A stretch of DNA of 64,000 nucleotides, from contig JAFUWN010000076.1 of the NCBI GenBank assembly GCA_017483465.1, positions 110,345 to 174,344 on the forward strand, read 5' to 3'. The notes under the pieces were generated by a model. The model had not been told where the DNA came from. It saw only the letters and a list, made by a program, of their open reading frames with translations, and did no database searches. Shown piece by piece: positions 1 through 8,658 of the stretch. Position 1 is the stretch's first letter; the number at the start of each line of letters is the position of its first letter. Origin of the DNA: Oscillospiraceae bacterium (lineage in GTDB: Bacteria > Bacillota > Clostridia > Oscillospirales > Ruminococcaceae). The position numbers and the translations under genes are program-made.

Positions 1-428
1 AAGCCCTCGGCTTCGGCGGTTTTTGCAAAATCTTCATACATATCTGTCCATTCAAAATTCTCACCGTCGGCAGCAGCGGCGAGATTCTGAGCAGTCGAGC
101 CGATACCCTGCAATTCTTTGAACCACATTTTGGCATGTTCTTTCTCGTTATCGGCAGTTTTCAGGAACAGAGCCGAAATCTGCTCGAAACCCTCTTTTTT
201 TGCCACGGAAGCAAAATAGGTATATTTATTTCTTGCCTGGGATTCACCTGCGAAAGCGGCCTGAAGATTCTTTTCTGTCTGTGTGCCGGCATAGGGATTG
301 GCATTGGCGGCAGTTTCCTCGATCAGCTCCAGATTGTCTCCGGACTGTTTGCAGACAGGACAGACAGCTTCCTGACCGTCCTCGACCTGAAAGACTTTTC
401 CGCATACTTTGCATTTGTAAGTTTTCAT
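1..428 (-). CDS. rbr: Rubrerythrin (C-terminus beyond window edge)
   Basis: Non-haem diiron peroxidase that reduces hydrogen peroxide in the cytoplasm of anaerobes. The visible 142 residues begin with a rubredoxin-like iron site (CKVC near residue 6 and CPVC near residue 23). A rubrerythrin four-helix region follows, with FAGESQARNKY and NEKEHAKMW, which carry diiron ligands. The rubredoxin domain is N-terminal, as in 'reverse' rubrerythrins. The ATG at 428 has an AGGAGG at 438-443 on the minus strand and a consensus promoter at 463-491. The C-terminus lies left of the window, so the last ligand helix cannot be checked. Identification is confident from the motifs. Confidence 0.93.
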   Translation of the reverse strand, partial: MKTYKCKVCGKVFQVEDGQEAVCPVCKQSGDNLELIEETAANANPYAGTQTEKNLQAAFAGESQARNKYTYFASVAKKEGFEQISALFLKTADNEKEHAKMWFKELQGIGSTAQNLAAAADGENFEWTDMYEDFAKTAEAEG

Positions 429-462
429 AATAAAATTCCTCCTAAAAGTCTGAATATATATC

Positions 463-491
463 ATTATAACAGAAATACAGAAAAAAGTCAA
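463..491 (-). promoter_or_regulatory. Promoter of the rubrerythrin gene
   Basis: Read on the minus strand: TTGACT, a 17-bp spacer, then TATAAT. It lies about 35 bp upstream of the rubrerythrin start and is back to back with the promoter of the next gene. Confidence 0.8.
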
Positions 492-510
492 TACTTTTTC
501 GGAAGCCCTC

Positions 511-539
511 TTGACTTTTTTCTGAAAATATGTTATGAT
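511..539 (+). promoter_or_regulatory. Promoter of the 617 gene
   Basis: TTGACT, a 17-bp spacer, then TATGAT, about 77 bp before the start codon at 617. Confidence 0.7.
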
Positions 540-616
540 AATTTTCCGTGTAATATTCTTTTCATATTACCGATTTTCATTTTATAAAAATTTTTCCGGA
601 AAGAAGGAAATTCCCC

Positions 617-1891
617 ATGTTCTTTGATTTTGAAGCCAGACGTTCTGCTGAAGTTGAACTTCTCAAAGATCTCGTGAAAGAAAGACCCCGCTGGAGCAGA
701 AATGCTCTCCTGTTCCGTGTCAGAAACGGTGAAGGCACATTCCGTTCTGAAACATGCAGCAGTGTGACAAACAAATTTTTCATCCGGCAGCAGCTGTTTT
801 TTGAAGATCAGCCGCTGTATCAGATGAATACGAAAGCAATGGAATCTGTTGTAAAGCCCGGAGAACTCCATTTCGGCTATGGCATGGAGAATATCAATTC
901 TCCCGAACTGAAAGCTGTCCGTAAAAAACTGGATGCCGGATTTTCTGATCTGCACAGTTCTCTGGAAGATCTCCGGCCTCTGCTCGGAAAACTCAGCGAC
1001 GGCTATTATATTCTTGCCGAAACAGAACTGATTCCTACAGACGGCTGCAATCATTTCTTCTGGAACAGTTTCGGAACCTATCCGGCTCTGGCCGGCGGCT
1101 ATGACAACTACTGGCTGAGGGAATTCAAAGAAGGCTTTCCGGCTTATCTGTTCCCGACCAAATCCAGCGGCTGTTTCGACCCGGAACGGGGAGCTTATTA
1201 CGAAGAAATCATGAAACAGGGTCAAAAGCCCTATGCACTGGCCTTTTATGAATACGGTTTCATGAATGCCCTGCTCGAAGGCCATCACAAGGCCTGGGCA
1301 ACGGCAAGACTCGGCCTGCGTCTGCCCTGTCTGCTGCTGATTCCCGTCACAGGCCGGGCACGGTTCGATTTTGCAGCGAGAGAATATACCTGTGCTGAAT
1401 TTGCTGGCATTACCATCCCGATTGATGAGCTGGAAGATTTTGAAGATCTGCTTCCGGCTGATGTCAAAGACATGGAGCTGTATCATCATCTGCTGTTCCG
1501 GGAGCAGTTCTGGGATAAAGATTTCCGTCTGCACAGCTATCCGGATTTGCAGGAACTGACAGACCGCCTGCTGGTTCCCGTGCAGGAAAGCGATTTCACG
1601 CCGGAAAATGTCGAATTATGGCTGAAAGAGATTCCTACTCGGATTGACAAGACTTCAAAATCAAAATTCCGCTGTGCTTTCCGCAGCTGGATGCGGACGA
1701 ATCCCCGGCAGGCACGGAAACTGGCTCAGGATCATATTGAATTGCAGGATGAGGAAATATTCCGGGACATCTGGGAAATGCTCCGGTATGACAGAAGCCC
1801 CGAAACAGAAGCCATGTTCCGTGAGTATCTGCAAATGCATGACAGTTCTTATCCATACTGGGAAATTGTACAGTCTTATTGGAAAAAATAA
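617..1891 (+). CDS. Hypothetical protein, 424 aa
   Basis: I do not recognise this family. The protein is soluble-looking, with no signal peptide or membrane segment, and is rich in aromatic residues (YYILAETELIP, NHFFWNSFGTYP, GGYDNYWLREF). It is moderately acidic at the C-terminus, with helical segments around residues 350-420 containing Arg/Asp/Glu and Trp. The start at 617 follows an AGAAGG-like site. It has its own promoter and is followed by a separate promoter for the GH95 gene, so it is probably monocistronic. The larger antisense frames over this gene lack ribosome sites and were not kept. Confidence 0.75.
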   Translation: MFFDFEARRSAEVELLKDLVKERPRWSRNALLFRVRNGEGTFRSETCSSVTNKFFIRQQLFFEDQPLYQMNTKAMESVVKPGELHFGYGMENINSPELKAVRKKLDAGFSDLHSSLEDLRPLLGKLSDGYYILAETELIPTDGCNHFFWNSFGTYPALAGGYDNYWLREFKEGFPAYLFPTKSSGCFDPERGAYYEEIMKQGQKPYALAFYEYGFMNALLEGHHKAWATARLGLRLPCLLLIPVTGRARFDFAAREYTCAEFAGITIPIDELEDFEDLLPADVKDMELYHHLLFREQFWDKDFRLHSYPDLQELTDRLLVPVQESDFTPENVELWLKEIPTRIDKTSKSKFRCAFRSWMRTNPRQARKLAQDHIELQDEEIFRDIWEMLRYDRSPETEAMFREYLQMHDSSYPYWEIVQSYWKK

Positions 1892-1931
1892 GCAGAATTC
1901 AGGGCAATTTTACTAAAAAATACGGCATTTC

Positions 1932-1960
1932 TTGCATTCCGCATGATTTTATGCTATAAT
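1932..1960 (+). promoter_or_regulatory. Promoter of the GH95-GH26 operon
   Basis: TTGCAT, a 17-bp spacer, then TATAAT preceded by TGC (extended -10). The same TTGCATT...TGCTATAATAA layout recurs at 11372 and 15382. Confidence 0.75.
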
Positions 1961-1998
1961 AATAATTGAATCTATTTTTAAGAAACAGGTGACAGATC

Positions 1999-4359
1999 AT
2001 GCGAAAAAGTGCAGATGAATTGTTATGGTATACCAAAGAAGCCGCCGATTTCAATCAGGCTCTGCCGGTCGGCAACGGCCGTATGGGAGCTATGCTGTTC
2101 GGCGGAGCAGAAAAAGAAATTTATAAACTCAACGAAGATTCTGTGTATTCCGGCGGAAAGCGGAATCGTATCAACCCCAGGGCTTACGAGGGCTTACAGG
2201 AAATCAGAACGCTTCTGGAACAGGAGAAAATTGCCGAAGCCGAAAAGATCGCCTTTCAGAAAATGCAGGGCGTGACACCCAATTCCCGGCATTATATGCC
2301 GCTGGGAACGCTTACGCTCTATCATGGATTTACCGGAAAAGCCCGGAATTATCAGCGTTCGCTTGATCTGCATGAGGCAGTCGCCCGTGTGGAGTTCCAT
2401 GACGATGCCGGTGTGCAGTTCACCCGTGAAGTGTTTGTCTCGTATCCGGCACAGCTGATGGTGATTTCGATTCGAGCCGATCAGCCCGGAGCTGTCGATT
2501 TCTCTGCTTCCCTGGACGGCCGTGATGATTATTATGACGATAACCGCCCTGCCGGAGAAAATACAATTCTCTATACCGGCGGTACGGGAAGCCGTGACGG
2601 TATTTTCTTTGCCTGCGGCATGACCGCTCTGGTGAAAGGCGGTTCTGTCGAGACGATCGGCAGTGCCTTGCAGATCAGCCATGCGGATGAAGCTCTGCTG
2701 CTGCTCTCGATGACAACCAGTTTCTACCACGGCGATGCCTATATCGACTGTGCTATGACCCATTTGCAGGAGACTGTCAGTCTGTTCCGCAAAAGCCGCA
2801 GAAAAGACCTTTCTCTGCTGACAGAAAAACTGAAAGCCGAGCATATTCAGGATTATCAGAATTTATATCAGCGTGTGAAATTTGAACTGGAAGACAACAG
2901 CTCCGGAGCTTCGGAACTTCCGACCGATCAGAGAATTGCCCGTCTGAAAGGCAATGCCGATGATGATAAGGAATGTCATAAATTAATTCATGACAATCAG
3001 CTTGTTGTGTTATATTTCAACTACGGCCGCTATCTCATGATTTCCGCAAGCCGTCCGGACAGTCAGCCGATGAATCTCCAGGGAATCTGGAATGAAGATA
3101 TGTGGCCGGCATGGGGGGCGAGATTTACTGTTAATATCAATACGGAAATGAACTACTGGCCTGCCGAAACCTGCAATCTGCCGGAATGCCATCTGCCTTT
3201 GTTTGATCTGATCGAGAGAATGCGGCCAAACGGCCGGCAGGTCGCTCAGGAAATGTATCATGCAAGAGGGTTCTGCTGTCATCATAATACAGACATCTGG
3301 GGCGACTGTGCTCCGCAGGATTTATGGATGCCTGCTACGATCTGGCCGATGGGGGCGGCATGGCTCTGCCTGCATATCTTCGAGCATTATCAGTTCACAC
3401 AGGATCAGAATTTTTTAGCTTCGCATTATGATACGCTCTGTGAAGCCGCCCTGTTCTTCGTGGATTATTTATTTGAAAACAAAAATCATCAGCTGGTCAC
3501 GGGGCCGTCTGTCTCGCCGGAAAATACCTATCTGACAAAAAACGGCTCGAAAGGCAGTCTCTGCCTCGCACCCTCGATGGATACTCAGATTATCACCGTC
3601 CTGTTCAAGAACGTGATCAGAGCTTCCGAAATTCTTGATAAAAATCATGAGTTTGCCGATCAGCTTTCTGATATGCTGCTCAGACTGCCGCCGATTTCCG
3701 TCGGCAAATACGGGCAGATCATGGAATGGGCAGAAGATTATGACGAAGTCGAAATCGGTCACAGACATATTTCACAGTTATTCGCCCTGCACCCGGCTGA
3801 TCTGATTTCTCCTCAGAAAACACCGGAACTCGCCCGGGCAGCAAGAGCGACTATGATTCGCCGTCTGATTCACGGGGGCGGTCATACCGGCTGGAGCTGT
3901 GCATGGATTATCAACATGTGGGCACGTCTGCATGACGCAGATATGGCGTATGAAAATCTCAGAAAATTACTGGCACATTCGACAAATCCGAATCTGCTGG
4001 ATATGCACCCGCCGTTCCAGATTGACGGCAATTTCGGCGGTACGGCCGGAATCGCCGAAGTACTGCTGCAAAGCCATTCCGGAGAAATTTATCTTCTTCC
4101 GGCTCTGCCGAAGTCCTGGAAAAACGGTAAGATTTCCGGACTCCGTGCCCGTGGAGGCTTTGAAATCAGCATGGAATGGAAAGAAAACAAGCTGACTTAT
4201 GCCGAGATTATTTCTCATCACGGTCAGCCCTGTGCTCTGCGTGCGGCCGGAGTCATGACCGTTCACCGGACGGATGATGCTCCTGTCAGTGCTTCGCTCC
4301 GTGACGGTGTGATCTGCTTCGAGACACAGCCCGGAGCTGTCTATACAGTCAAGGCATAA
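1999..4359 (+). CDS. GH95 family alpha-L-fucosidase / alpha-L-galactosidase
   Basis: Inverting glycoside hydrolase that removes terminal alpha-1,2-linked L-fucose (some members L-galactose) from glycans. The 786-residue length is typical of single-domain GH95 enzymes. The N-terminal beta-sandwich starts with [22 protein letters not shown], the standard opening of the family. The catalytic (alpha/alpha)6 barrel contains [12 protein letters not shown] (N379 and N381), SPENTY (E508) and DGNFGG (D676). These match the Asn/Asn/Glu/Asp set known from the bifidobacterial enzyme AfcA. There is no signal peptide, so the enzyme probably acts in the cytoplasm on imported oligosaccharides. It is separated by 2 bp from the following GH26 gene. 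The choice between fucosidase and galactosidase cannot be made from sequence. Confidence 0.93.
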   Translation: MRKSADELLWYTKEAADFNQALPVGNGRMGAMLFGGAEKEIYKLNEDSVYSGGKRNRINPRAYEGLQEIRTLLEQEKIAEAEKIAFQKMQGVTPNSRHYMPLGTLTLYHGFTGKARNYQRSLDLHEAVARVEFHDDAGVQFTREVFVSYPAQLMVISIRADQPGAVDFSASLDGRDDYYDDNRPAGENTILYTGGTGSRDGIFFACGMTALVKGGSVETIGSALQISHADEALLLLSMTTSFYHGDAYIDCAMTHLQETVSLFRKSRRKDLSLLTEKLKAEHIQDYQNLYQRVKFELEDNSSGASELPTDQRIARLKGNADDDKECHKLIHDNQLVVLYFNYGRYLMISASRPDSQPMNLQGIWNEDMWPAWGARFTVNINTEMNYWPAETCNLPECHLPLFDLIERMRPNGRQVAQEMYHARGFCCHHNTDIWGDCAPQDLWMPATIWPMGAAWLCLHIFEHYQFTQDQNFLASHYDTLCEAALFFVDYLFENKNHQLVTGPSVSPENTYLTKNGSKGSLCLAPSMDTQIITVLFKNVIRASEILDKNHEFADQLSDMLLRLPPISVGKYGQIMEWAEDYDEVEIGHRHISQLFALHPADLISPQKTPELARAARATMIRRLIHGGGHTGWSCAWIINMWARLHDADMAYENLRKLLAHSTNPNLLDMHPPFQIDGNFGGTAGIAEVLLQSHSGEIYLLPALPKSWKNGKISGLRARGGFEISMEWKENKLTYAEIISHHGQPCALRAAGVMTVHRTDDAPVSASLRDGVICFETQPGAVYTVKA

Positions 4360-4361
4360 TC

Positions 4362-5996
4362 ATGACCGGAAAGAAAATAATAATCAGTCTGGCGGTTCTG
4401 CTGCTTCTGACGGCCGGGGGTGTGTTCCTGTATTCGCAGAACACTCCGGTTCCGGATGAGCCGGAATTGTCATCAGAAACGGATTCTGAACCGGATTCCG
4501 AAACAGAATCACAATCAGAACCGGAATTTGAAACCGAAACGCTTTTGCAGAATCCGCCGGAATATCCGGAACTTGCTCCGGAACTTCCAGAAAGCAGTCC
4601 GCAGGAAGTACTTTTACGGGCCGAAGCCGAACATGCTCAGTATACCGGGAATCTCTATCCGGAAGAACTTCCGGAATGCAGTAACGGCACATGCATTTCC
4701 GGCTTTTCCGTCCGGGAAGGCGACAGCATACAGGCAGCGTTCATGATTCCAGCGGCACAGCATTATAATCTGACTGTCAGTGTGAAAGCCTCTGCTCCCG
4801 GGACGAATGCCCTGCTTCTGAACGGAGTTGAAATCGGCAGATTCACGCTCTCTGATACGGAGCATTTCACAAGATTCACCGTTTCAGGAATCTGGCTTCC
4901 GGCCGGACAAGCAGAGCTTTCGATTCAGGAAACGGACGGAAATTTTTCAGTTGATTATTTTGAAATCTCTGATCATACCGAACTTGCAAAGATCAAGTAT
5001 CAGAAACAGTATGAGCTGTCCGACCCGGAAGCTTCGGAAAATGCCCGGAAACTGATGAATTTCCTGTCGGAACATTATGGAAATCATGTGCTTTCCGGAC
5101 AGTATACAGATTCTGATAAAAATACAGAACTGGATATGATTTGTCAGATCACCGGACATTATCCGGCGATCCGGTTCGGGGAAATGCGGAGTTATTCCGG
5201 CAACACTTCGGAAGAATCCCGGAATATAATACAGGCCTGTCAGAACTGGGCAGTTCACGGCGGTATTGTCGGCCTGTCATGGTATTGGGACGCTCCCTCC
5301 GGCATTGCCGATATTCTGACCGAAAAGACAGATTTTTCGCTGTCCGAGGCGATTCCTGACAGTACGCTGACAGACGAGAATCTGGATTATCAGATTGATG
5401 CAGCTCTGCTGTCGGAAGCCGAAATAGAAACGGCTCTGGAGAATCAGCAGATTTCTCCGGAATGTGCGGCAATTCTGCATGATATTGATCAGATTTCCGA
5501 AGCTTTGCAGACACTCGCAGAACAGGATATTCCGGTGTTATGGCGGCCTCTGCCGGAAGCAGGCGGCGGCTGGTACTGGTGGGGGGCGGACGGTTCGCAG
5601 TCTTATCGCTGGTTATGGGATGTTCTCTACCGGAGAATGACGGAATATCATCATCTGCATAATTTAATCTGGCTCTGGAACGGGCAGAATGAAAGTTTTC
5701 TGGTCAATCGCTATGATATTGCCGTGATGGATCTCTATCCGGATGAAAATCAGCCGTTCGGCAGCCGCTATGAAGAATTTCTCTGGCTGTACCGGATGAC
5801 GAAGCATAAAAAAATCTTAGCTGTCAGCGAGTGCGGCAGTCTGCCGGATGTGAATCTGTTATGCAGAGATCATACGCTCTGGAGTTTCACAGCTCTCTGG
5901 AACGGCGATTATCTGAAAAATACGGAGGAAGAAGCTCTGAGAAATTTCTACTGTTCCGAAAAAGTCCTGACTCTGGATGAAATAAAAACTCCCTGA
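4362..5996 (+). CDS. GH26 family glycanase (beta-mannanase-like) with CBM35-like domain, membrane-anchored or secreted
   Basis: Predicted extracellular endo-glycanase of family GH26 (usually beta-1,4-mannanase). An N-terminal hydrophobic segment (residues 4-22) acts as signal or anchor. It is followed by a Glu/Ser/Pro-rich linker to about residue 80. A CBM35-like beta-sandwich covers about 85-205 (RAEAEHAQYTG at its start, VDYFEIS at its end). The GH26 barrel runs to the end. It holds WRPLPEAGGGWYWWG with likely acid/base E399, and AVSECGS with likely nucleophile E490. Family members usually have RPLHE, and here the His is Pro, which may change specificity. No dockerin is present, unlike the nearby GH9. 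The start codon sits 2 bp after the GH95 stop, so translation is probably coupled. The stop codon lies inside the terminator stem. Confidence 0.88.
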   Translation: MTGKKIIISLAVLLLLTAGGVFLYSQNTPVPDEPELSSETDSEPDSETESQSEPEFETETLLQNPPEYPELAPELPESSPQEVLLRAEAEHAQYTGNLYPEELPECSNGTCISGFSVREGDSIQAAFMIPAAQHYNLTVSVKASAPGTNALLLNGVEIGRFTLSDTEHFTRFTVSGIWLPAGQAELSIQETDGNFSVDYFEISDHTELAKIKYQKQYELSDPEASENARKLMNFLSEHYGNHVLSGQYTDSDKNTELDMICQITGHYPAIRFGEMRSYSGNTSEESRNIIQACQNWAVHGGIVGLSWYWDAPSGIADILTEKTDFSLSEAIPDSTLTDENLDYQIDAALLSEAEIETALENQQISPECAAILHDIDQISEALQTLAEQDIPVLWRPLPEAGGGWYWWGADGSQSYRWLWDVLYRRMTEYHHLHNLIWLWNGQNESFLVNRYDIAVMDLYPDENQPFGSRYEEFLWLYRMTKHKKILAVSECGSLPDVNLLCRDHTLWSFTALWNGDYLKNTEEEALRNFYCSEKVLTLDEIKTP

Positions 5997-6013
5997 AAAC
6001 AGGGAGTTTTTTT
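5984..6013. terminator. Bidirectional intrinsic terminator between convergent genes
   Basis: Stem AAAAACTCCCTG / CAGGGAGTTTTT with a 4-base AAAA loop and T-runs in both directions. It closes the GH95-GH26 operon (overlapping the GH26 stop codon) and the minus-strand operon ending at 6015. Confidence 0.9.
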
Positions 6014-6014
6014 A

Positions 6015-6221
6015 TTATGATTTTAAAATCTCGAATTCTCTCCAGGAAACGGAGCAGTCACGCTGTTTCATGAAACTGGCACTGGATACGCCGGTCTGCT
6101 CAGAAACGGTTTCTGATTCTTTCCAGATCGTATCGCATTCATCACAGATTTTAATTTTTTCATCAGTCCTGATAATTCTTGCGTTCAGGACAACGCCTTG
6201 CAGACAATACGGACAAATCAT
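6015..6221 (-). CDS. Small zinc-ribbon protein, 68 aa
   Basis: A short protein with two Cys pairs, CPYC (residues 3-6) and CDEC (residues 26-29), that should form a zinc ribbon. The remainder is polar. It is the last gene of the five-gene minus-strand operon, 13 bp after the AIM24-family gene, and ends at the bidirectional terminator. The function is unknown; a small regulator or a metal-binding accessory of the operon is possible. Confidence 0.7.
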   Translation of the reverse strand: MICPYCLQGVVLNARIIRTDEKIKICDECDTIWKESETVSEQTGVSSASFMKQRDCSVSWREFEILKS

Positions 6222-6234
6222 AGAAAAGCCTTTC

Positions 6235-6999
6235 TTATACGGGAGCCATCAGAATTTTGCCGATGCCTCTGTAGACGTTCACGAACCCTTCTCCGGAAGC
6301 CGCCGAACCAACCAGCGTTTTAGTTGCCTTTTCGACGGTGAATTTCAGGGAATTACTCCAGGCAATCGCCATATTGCCGTCAATTTTAACAACGTCATTC
6401 GGTTCGGTCAGTTCCATGACGATCAGTTCGTCACGGGGGACAGGGCTTTCCAGAACGGCGATTCCCTTGCCGACCAGACAGTTATTGAACAGGCCTTCTC
6501 CGCCGAGTGCCGCAGAAGAAAACGTGCTTCTTGCGACAATTTTCATATCAACAGTATCTTCACAGGCATAGAACAGCTGATCTTCGATCACCATGCCGGA
6601 AGCTCCCCAGGAAGCGACATCTTCAAATAAAATATGTTTATAAGTCGGCTCAAGCACAAGTGTGCCCGTGCCGGTATAGCGGGGCTTGACGGCACTTTCT
6701 CCGGTGACTTTTCCGCCGATGAGCTTCTTTGCGAAATCGCCTACGCCGTTGATATTGGTAGCAATCTCGACCGCTCCGGCAATCCACTGCATTGCACCGG
6801 CCTGGATGATCACGCCGTTGCCGTTCAGAGCGGCAATCACCTGACGTTTCCGGACGTTCATCTTAGAAGCGAAATATTCCGTAGAAGCTGTGGATTTGTT
6901 CACGGAAATATCTTTTTCATATTCCAGAAGCGAGAAACAGCCGTGTGTTTCTGTGATACTCCGACAGCTTGTTGCATTCATAATATTTGTAGTTACCAT
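6235..6999 (-). CDS. AIM24 family protein
   Basis: AIM24/DUF124-type beta-rich protein of 254 residues, a family found with stress-response and membrane-associated systems in bacteria and as a mitochondrial protein in fungi. Characteristic parts are the Gly-rich beta hairpins ALNGNGVIIQAGAMQW, GTGTLVLEPTYKHIL and NGEG-like turns (LGGEGLFNNCLVGKG), and the C-terminal GSAASGEGFVNVYRGIGKILMAPV. The ATG at 6999 is chosen because AAAGGAG lies 9 bp upstream. A longer reading from 7092 would overlap the upstream TPR gene and has no ribosome site. There is no signal peptide. Confidence 0.85.
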   Translation of the reverse strand: MVTTNIMNATSCRSITETHGCFSLLEYEKDISVNKSTASTEYFASKMNVRKRQVIAALNGNGVIIQAGAMQWIAGAVEIATNINGVGDFAKKLIGGKVTGESAVKPRYTGTGTLVLEPTYKHILFEDVASWGASGMVIEDQLFYACEDTVDMKIVARSTFSSAALGGEGLFNNCLVGKGIAVLESPVPRDELIVMELTEPNDVVKIDGNMAIAWSNSLKFTVEKATKTLVGSAASGEGFVNVYRGIGKILMAPV

Positions 7000-7015
7000 A
7001 AGAAATTTTTCTCCT

Positions 7016-8053
7016 TTATTGATTCTGAGCTTCCAGCCTTGCCTGACAGCGTTCGAGCATAGTTTTTGCGGCCGGATCTTTGGTAATATCATAAATTACA
7101 TAGAGATAATAAACTGCTTCCGCCCAGTTCTGACGTTCCTGAGCCTGTTTCGACAATTCCGTGACAACATGCAGTGTTTCCGGAGAAGGGCCGTTCTGAA
7201 TCTGATATTTCTCAAAAGCGGCGAGCACCTGCTTTCTGGTCGGAGGGGTGATCTGTTCTCCGGTCAGAATCGAAATATGATGTAGTTCTCCGGGCACAGC
7301 CGGATGTTTCTCGAAAATCATGCTCTCGAAATAGAAGCAGACTGCACTGTCATAATCTTTTTTCTCAACGCAGTAATAGCCCATATTGGCATAACATCTC
7401 GCCAGAGCATATGCCGAAGTGCAGACCGGAACGGTTTCCCGGACGGTCTCCAGCAGAAGTTTCTGACCCCCGGTCAGCTTATAGACCTCAGCAAGCTCAA
7501 ATCTCGGGTCAGGATTGACCGGATTGAACCGGACAGCTTCCTGCAAAACCGGGACGGCTTCGTCTGTTCTTCTCAGTTCTGTCAGGTTATAGCCGTGCAG
7601 AGTCAGGTATCTGGTAAAATCAAACGGCGTTTTCAGCAGATTTTTCACAGGATGATAGAACTGATAATATAAATTCGATTCCAGAAGATTCCGGAAACTG
7701 AAGAATCTTCCCGTATCCGATTCCTGAAAATGCTTTGTGATATGCTGGTAAAGCTGGGCAGTCAGTACCAGAGATTTTGCCGTTTCATGCTGATTGGACA
7801 GATTCACGGCTTCTTCATAGACCTGATTCAGACGGCGTTCACCGATATACAGCATTTCATGCAGATAGTCCTGATTTTCCTGCGGCATTTTCGAGACGGC
7901 AAGAGCTAAAATGGCATCTGCCACTTCCTGACCGCCCTCCTGATTTTCATAAATTTCGGCCTGCTGCTGCAAGAACTGCATATCTTTCAGGCCGTCTCCG
8001 GAGAGCTGTTTTTCCAGCTCTGCAATGACTGCATTGCGTTCCTGTTCTGTCAT
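7016..8053 (-). CDS. TPR repeat protein, 345 aa
   Basis: Soluble helical protein with tetratricopeptide-like repeats. Clear units lie around residues 150-185 (YNLTELRRTDEAVPVLQEAVRFNPVNPDPRFELAEVYKLTGG) and 215-250 (ALARCYANMGYYCVEKKDYDSAVCFYFESM). A C-terminal repeat follows near 305-335. It probably acts as an interaction platform for the scaffold and AIM24 proteins of the same operon. It starts 6 bp after the upstream gene's stop and is 16 bp from the AIM24 gene. No signal peptide. Confidence 0.82.
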   Translation of the reverse strand: MTEQERNAVIAELEKQLSGDGLKDMQFLQQQAEIYENQEGGQEVADAILALAVSKMPQENQDYLHEMLYIGERRLNQVYEEAVNLSNQHETAKSLVLTAQLYQHITKHFQESDTGRFFSFRNLLESNLYYQFYHPVKNLLKTPFDFTRYLTLHGYNLTELRRTDEAVPVLQEAVRFNPVNPDPRFELAEVYKLTGGQKLLLETVRETVPVCTSAYALARCYANMGYYCVEKKDYDSAVCFYFESMIFEKHPAVPGELHHISILTGEQITPPTRKQVLAAFEKYQIQNGPSPETLHVVTELSKQAQERQNWAEAVYYLYVIYDITKDPAAKTMLERCQARLEAQNQ

Positions 8054-8059
8054 AGCCGC

Positions 8060-8575
8060 TTACCCCTGCTTGCCCGGAGTTTTTCTGCCGTTTTTCTTGG
8101 GCTTTGGTGTCCATTCTTCATAGCCCTCGATATTGGGTTCGTTCGGGTTCTGTTTCTGTGTGAACTGTGTGGTATCTTCGCCCATCTGGTCAAGAGCAGA
8201 GACAGCATTTTCGGCAATCGGCTTCTGCTGTTCCGGCTGGGGATGAGACTTGGGCTGTTTCGGGGGAAACTGTTCACTCGGATTGAAATCTGCAAAAGAC
8301 GGCACGGGAATGCTGCCGCCCGGCAGACTGCCGCCCTGTAAGTACGGCATCGGAACCGGCTGGGCAAACAGCGGATTCTGCACATAAGGCGACTCGAACG
8401 AAACTGAGGCCAGATCTCCGGCCAGTTCGGCAAGTTCTTTTACAAATTCGGCATCGTCCTTGCGGTCGGCAAAGAGTTTGAGAAGATTCAATAATAACAT
8501 GGTTCCTCTCTGGGGGTCTGTCATAAGCTGGCTCCGGATGGAAGCGAAGACAGCTTCTCGTTTGATTGGTGGCAT
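8060..8575 (-). CDS. Small Pro/Gln-rich protein sharing the EWxPK tail motif, 171 aa
   Basis: No known family recognised. Residues 1-75 look like a helical domain (MPPIKREAVFASIRSQL...LLLNLLKLFADRKDDAEFVKELAELAGDL). The middle is Pro/Gln-rich and disordered. The C-terminus holds ALDQMGEDTTQFTQK followed by EPNIEGYEEWTPKPKK. Nearly the same tail ends the large upstream protein (ALNQMGEDTSSFTKK, EPEIKGVKEWKPK). The start at 8575 is preferred to 8602, because AGGAGG is placed 9 bp before it and lies inside the longer reading. The shared tail suggests both proteins bind the same partner. Confidence 0.75.
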   Translation of the reverse strand: MPPIKREAVFASIRSQLMTDPQRGTMLLLNLLKLFADRKDDAEFVKELAELAGDLASVSFESPYVQNPLFAQPVPMPYLQGGSLPGGSIPVPSFADFNPSEQFPPKQPKSHPQPEQQKPIAENAVSALDQMGEDTTQFTQKQNPNEPNIEGYEEWTPKPKKNGRKTPGKQG

Positions 8576-8601
8576 AATGCAATTCCTCCTGTTAATCAGC
8601 A

Positions 8602-8629
8602 CCGCAGGGAAGGGGAGCTTCTCCTGCGG
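8602..8629. other. Intercistronic hairpin in the minus-strand operon
   Basis: Inverted repeat CCGCAGG GAAG / CTTC T CCTGCGG with a 5-base loop, located in the 83-bp gap between the two motif-sharing genes. There is no T-run after it on the minus strand, so it is more likely an mRNA-stabilising or processing element than a terminator. Confidence 0.5.
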
Positions 8630-8658
8630 AACTGTGATTTACGCATGGAAAGACCGGA

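Noticed and set aside
533-1534. Long antisense frame opposite the 617 gene
   Set aside because: It has no ribosome site, overlaps the plus-strand promoter and gene, and its composition is what the reverse strand of a coding region gives.
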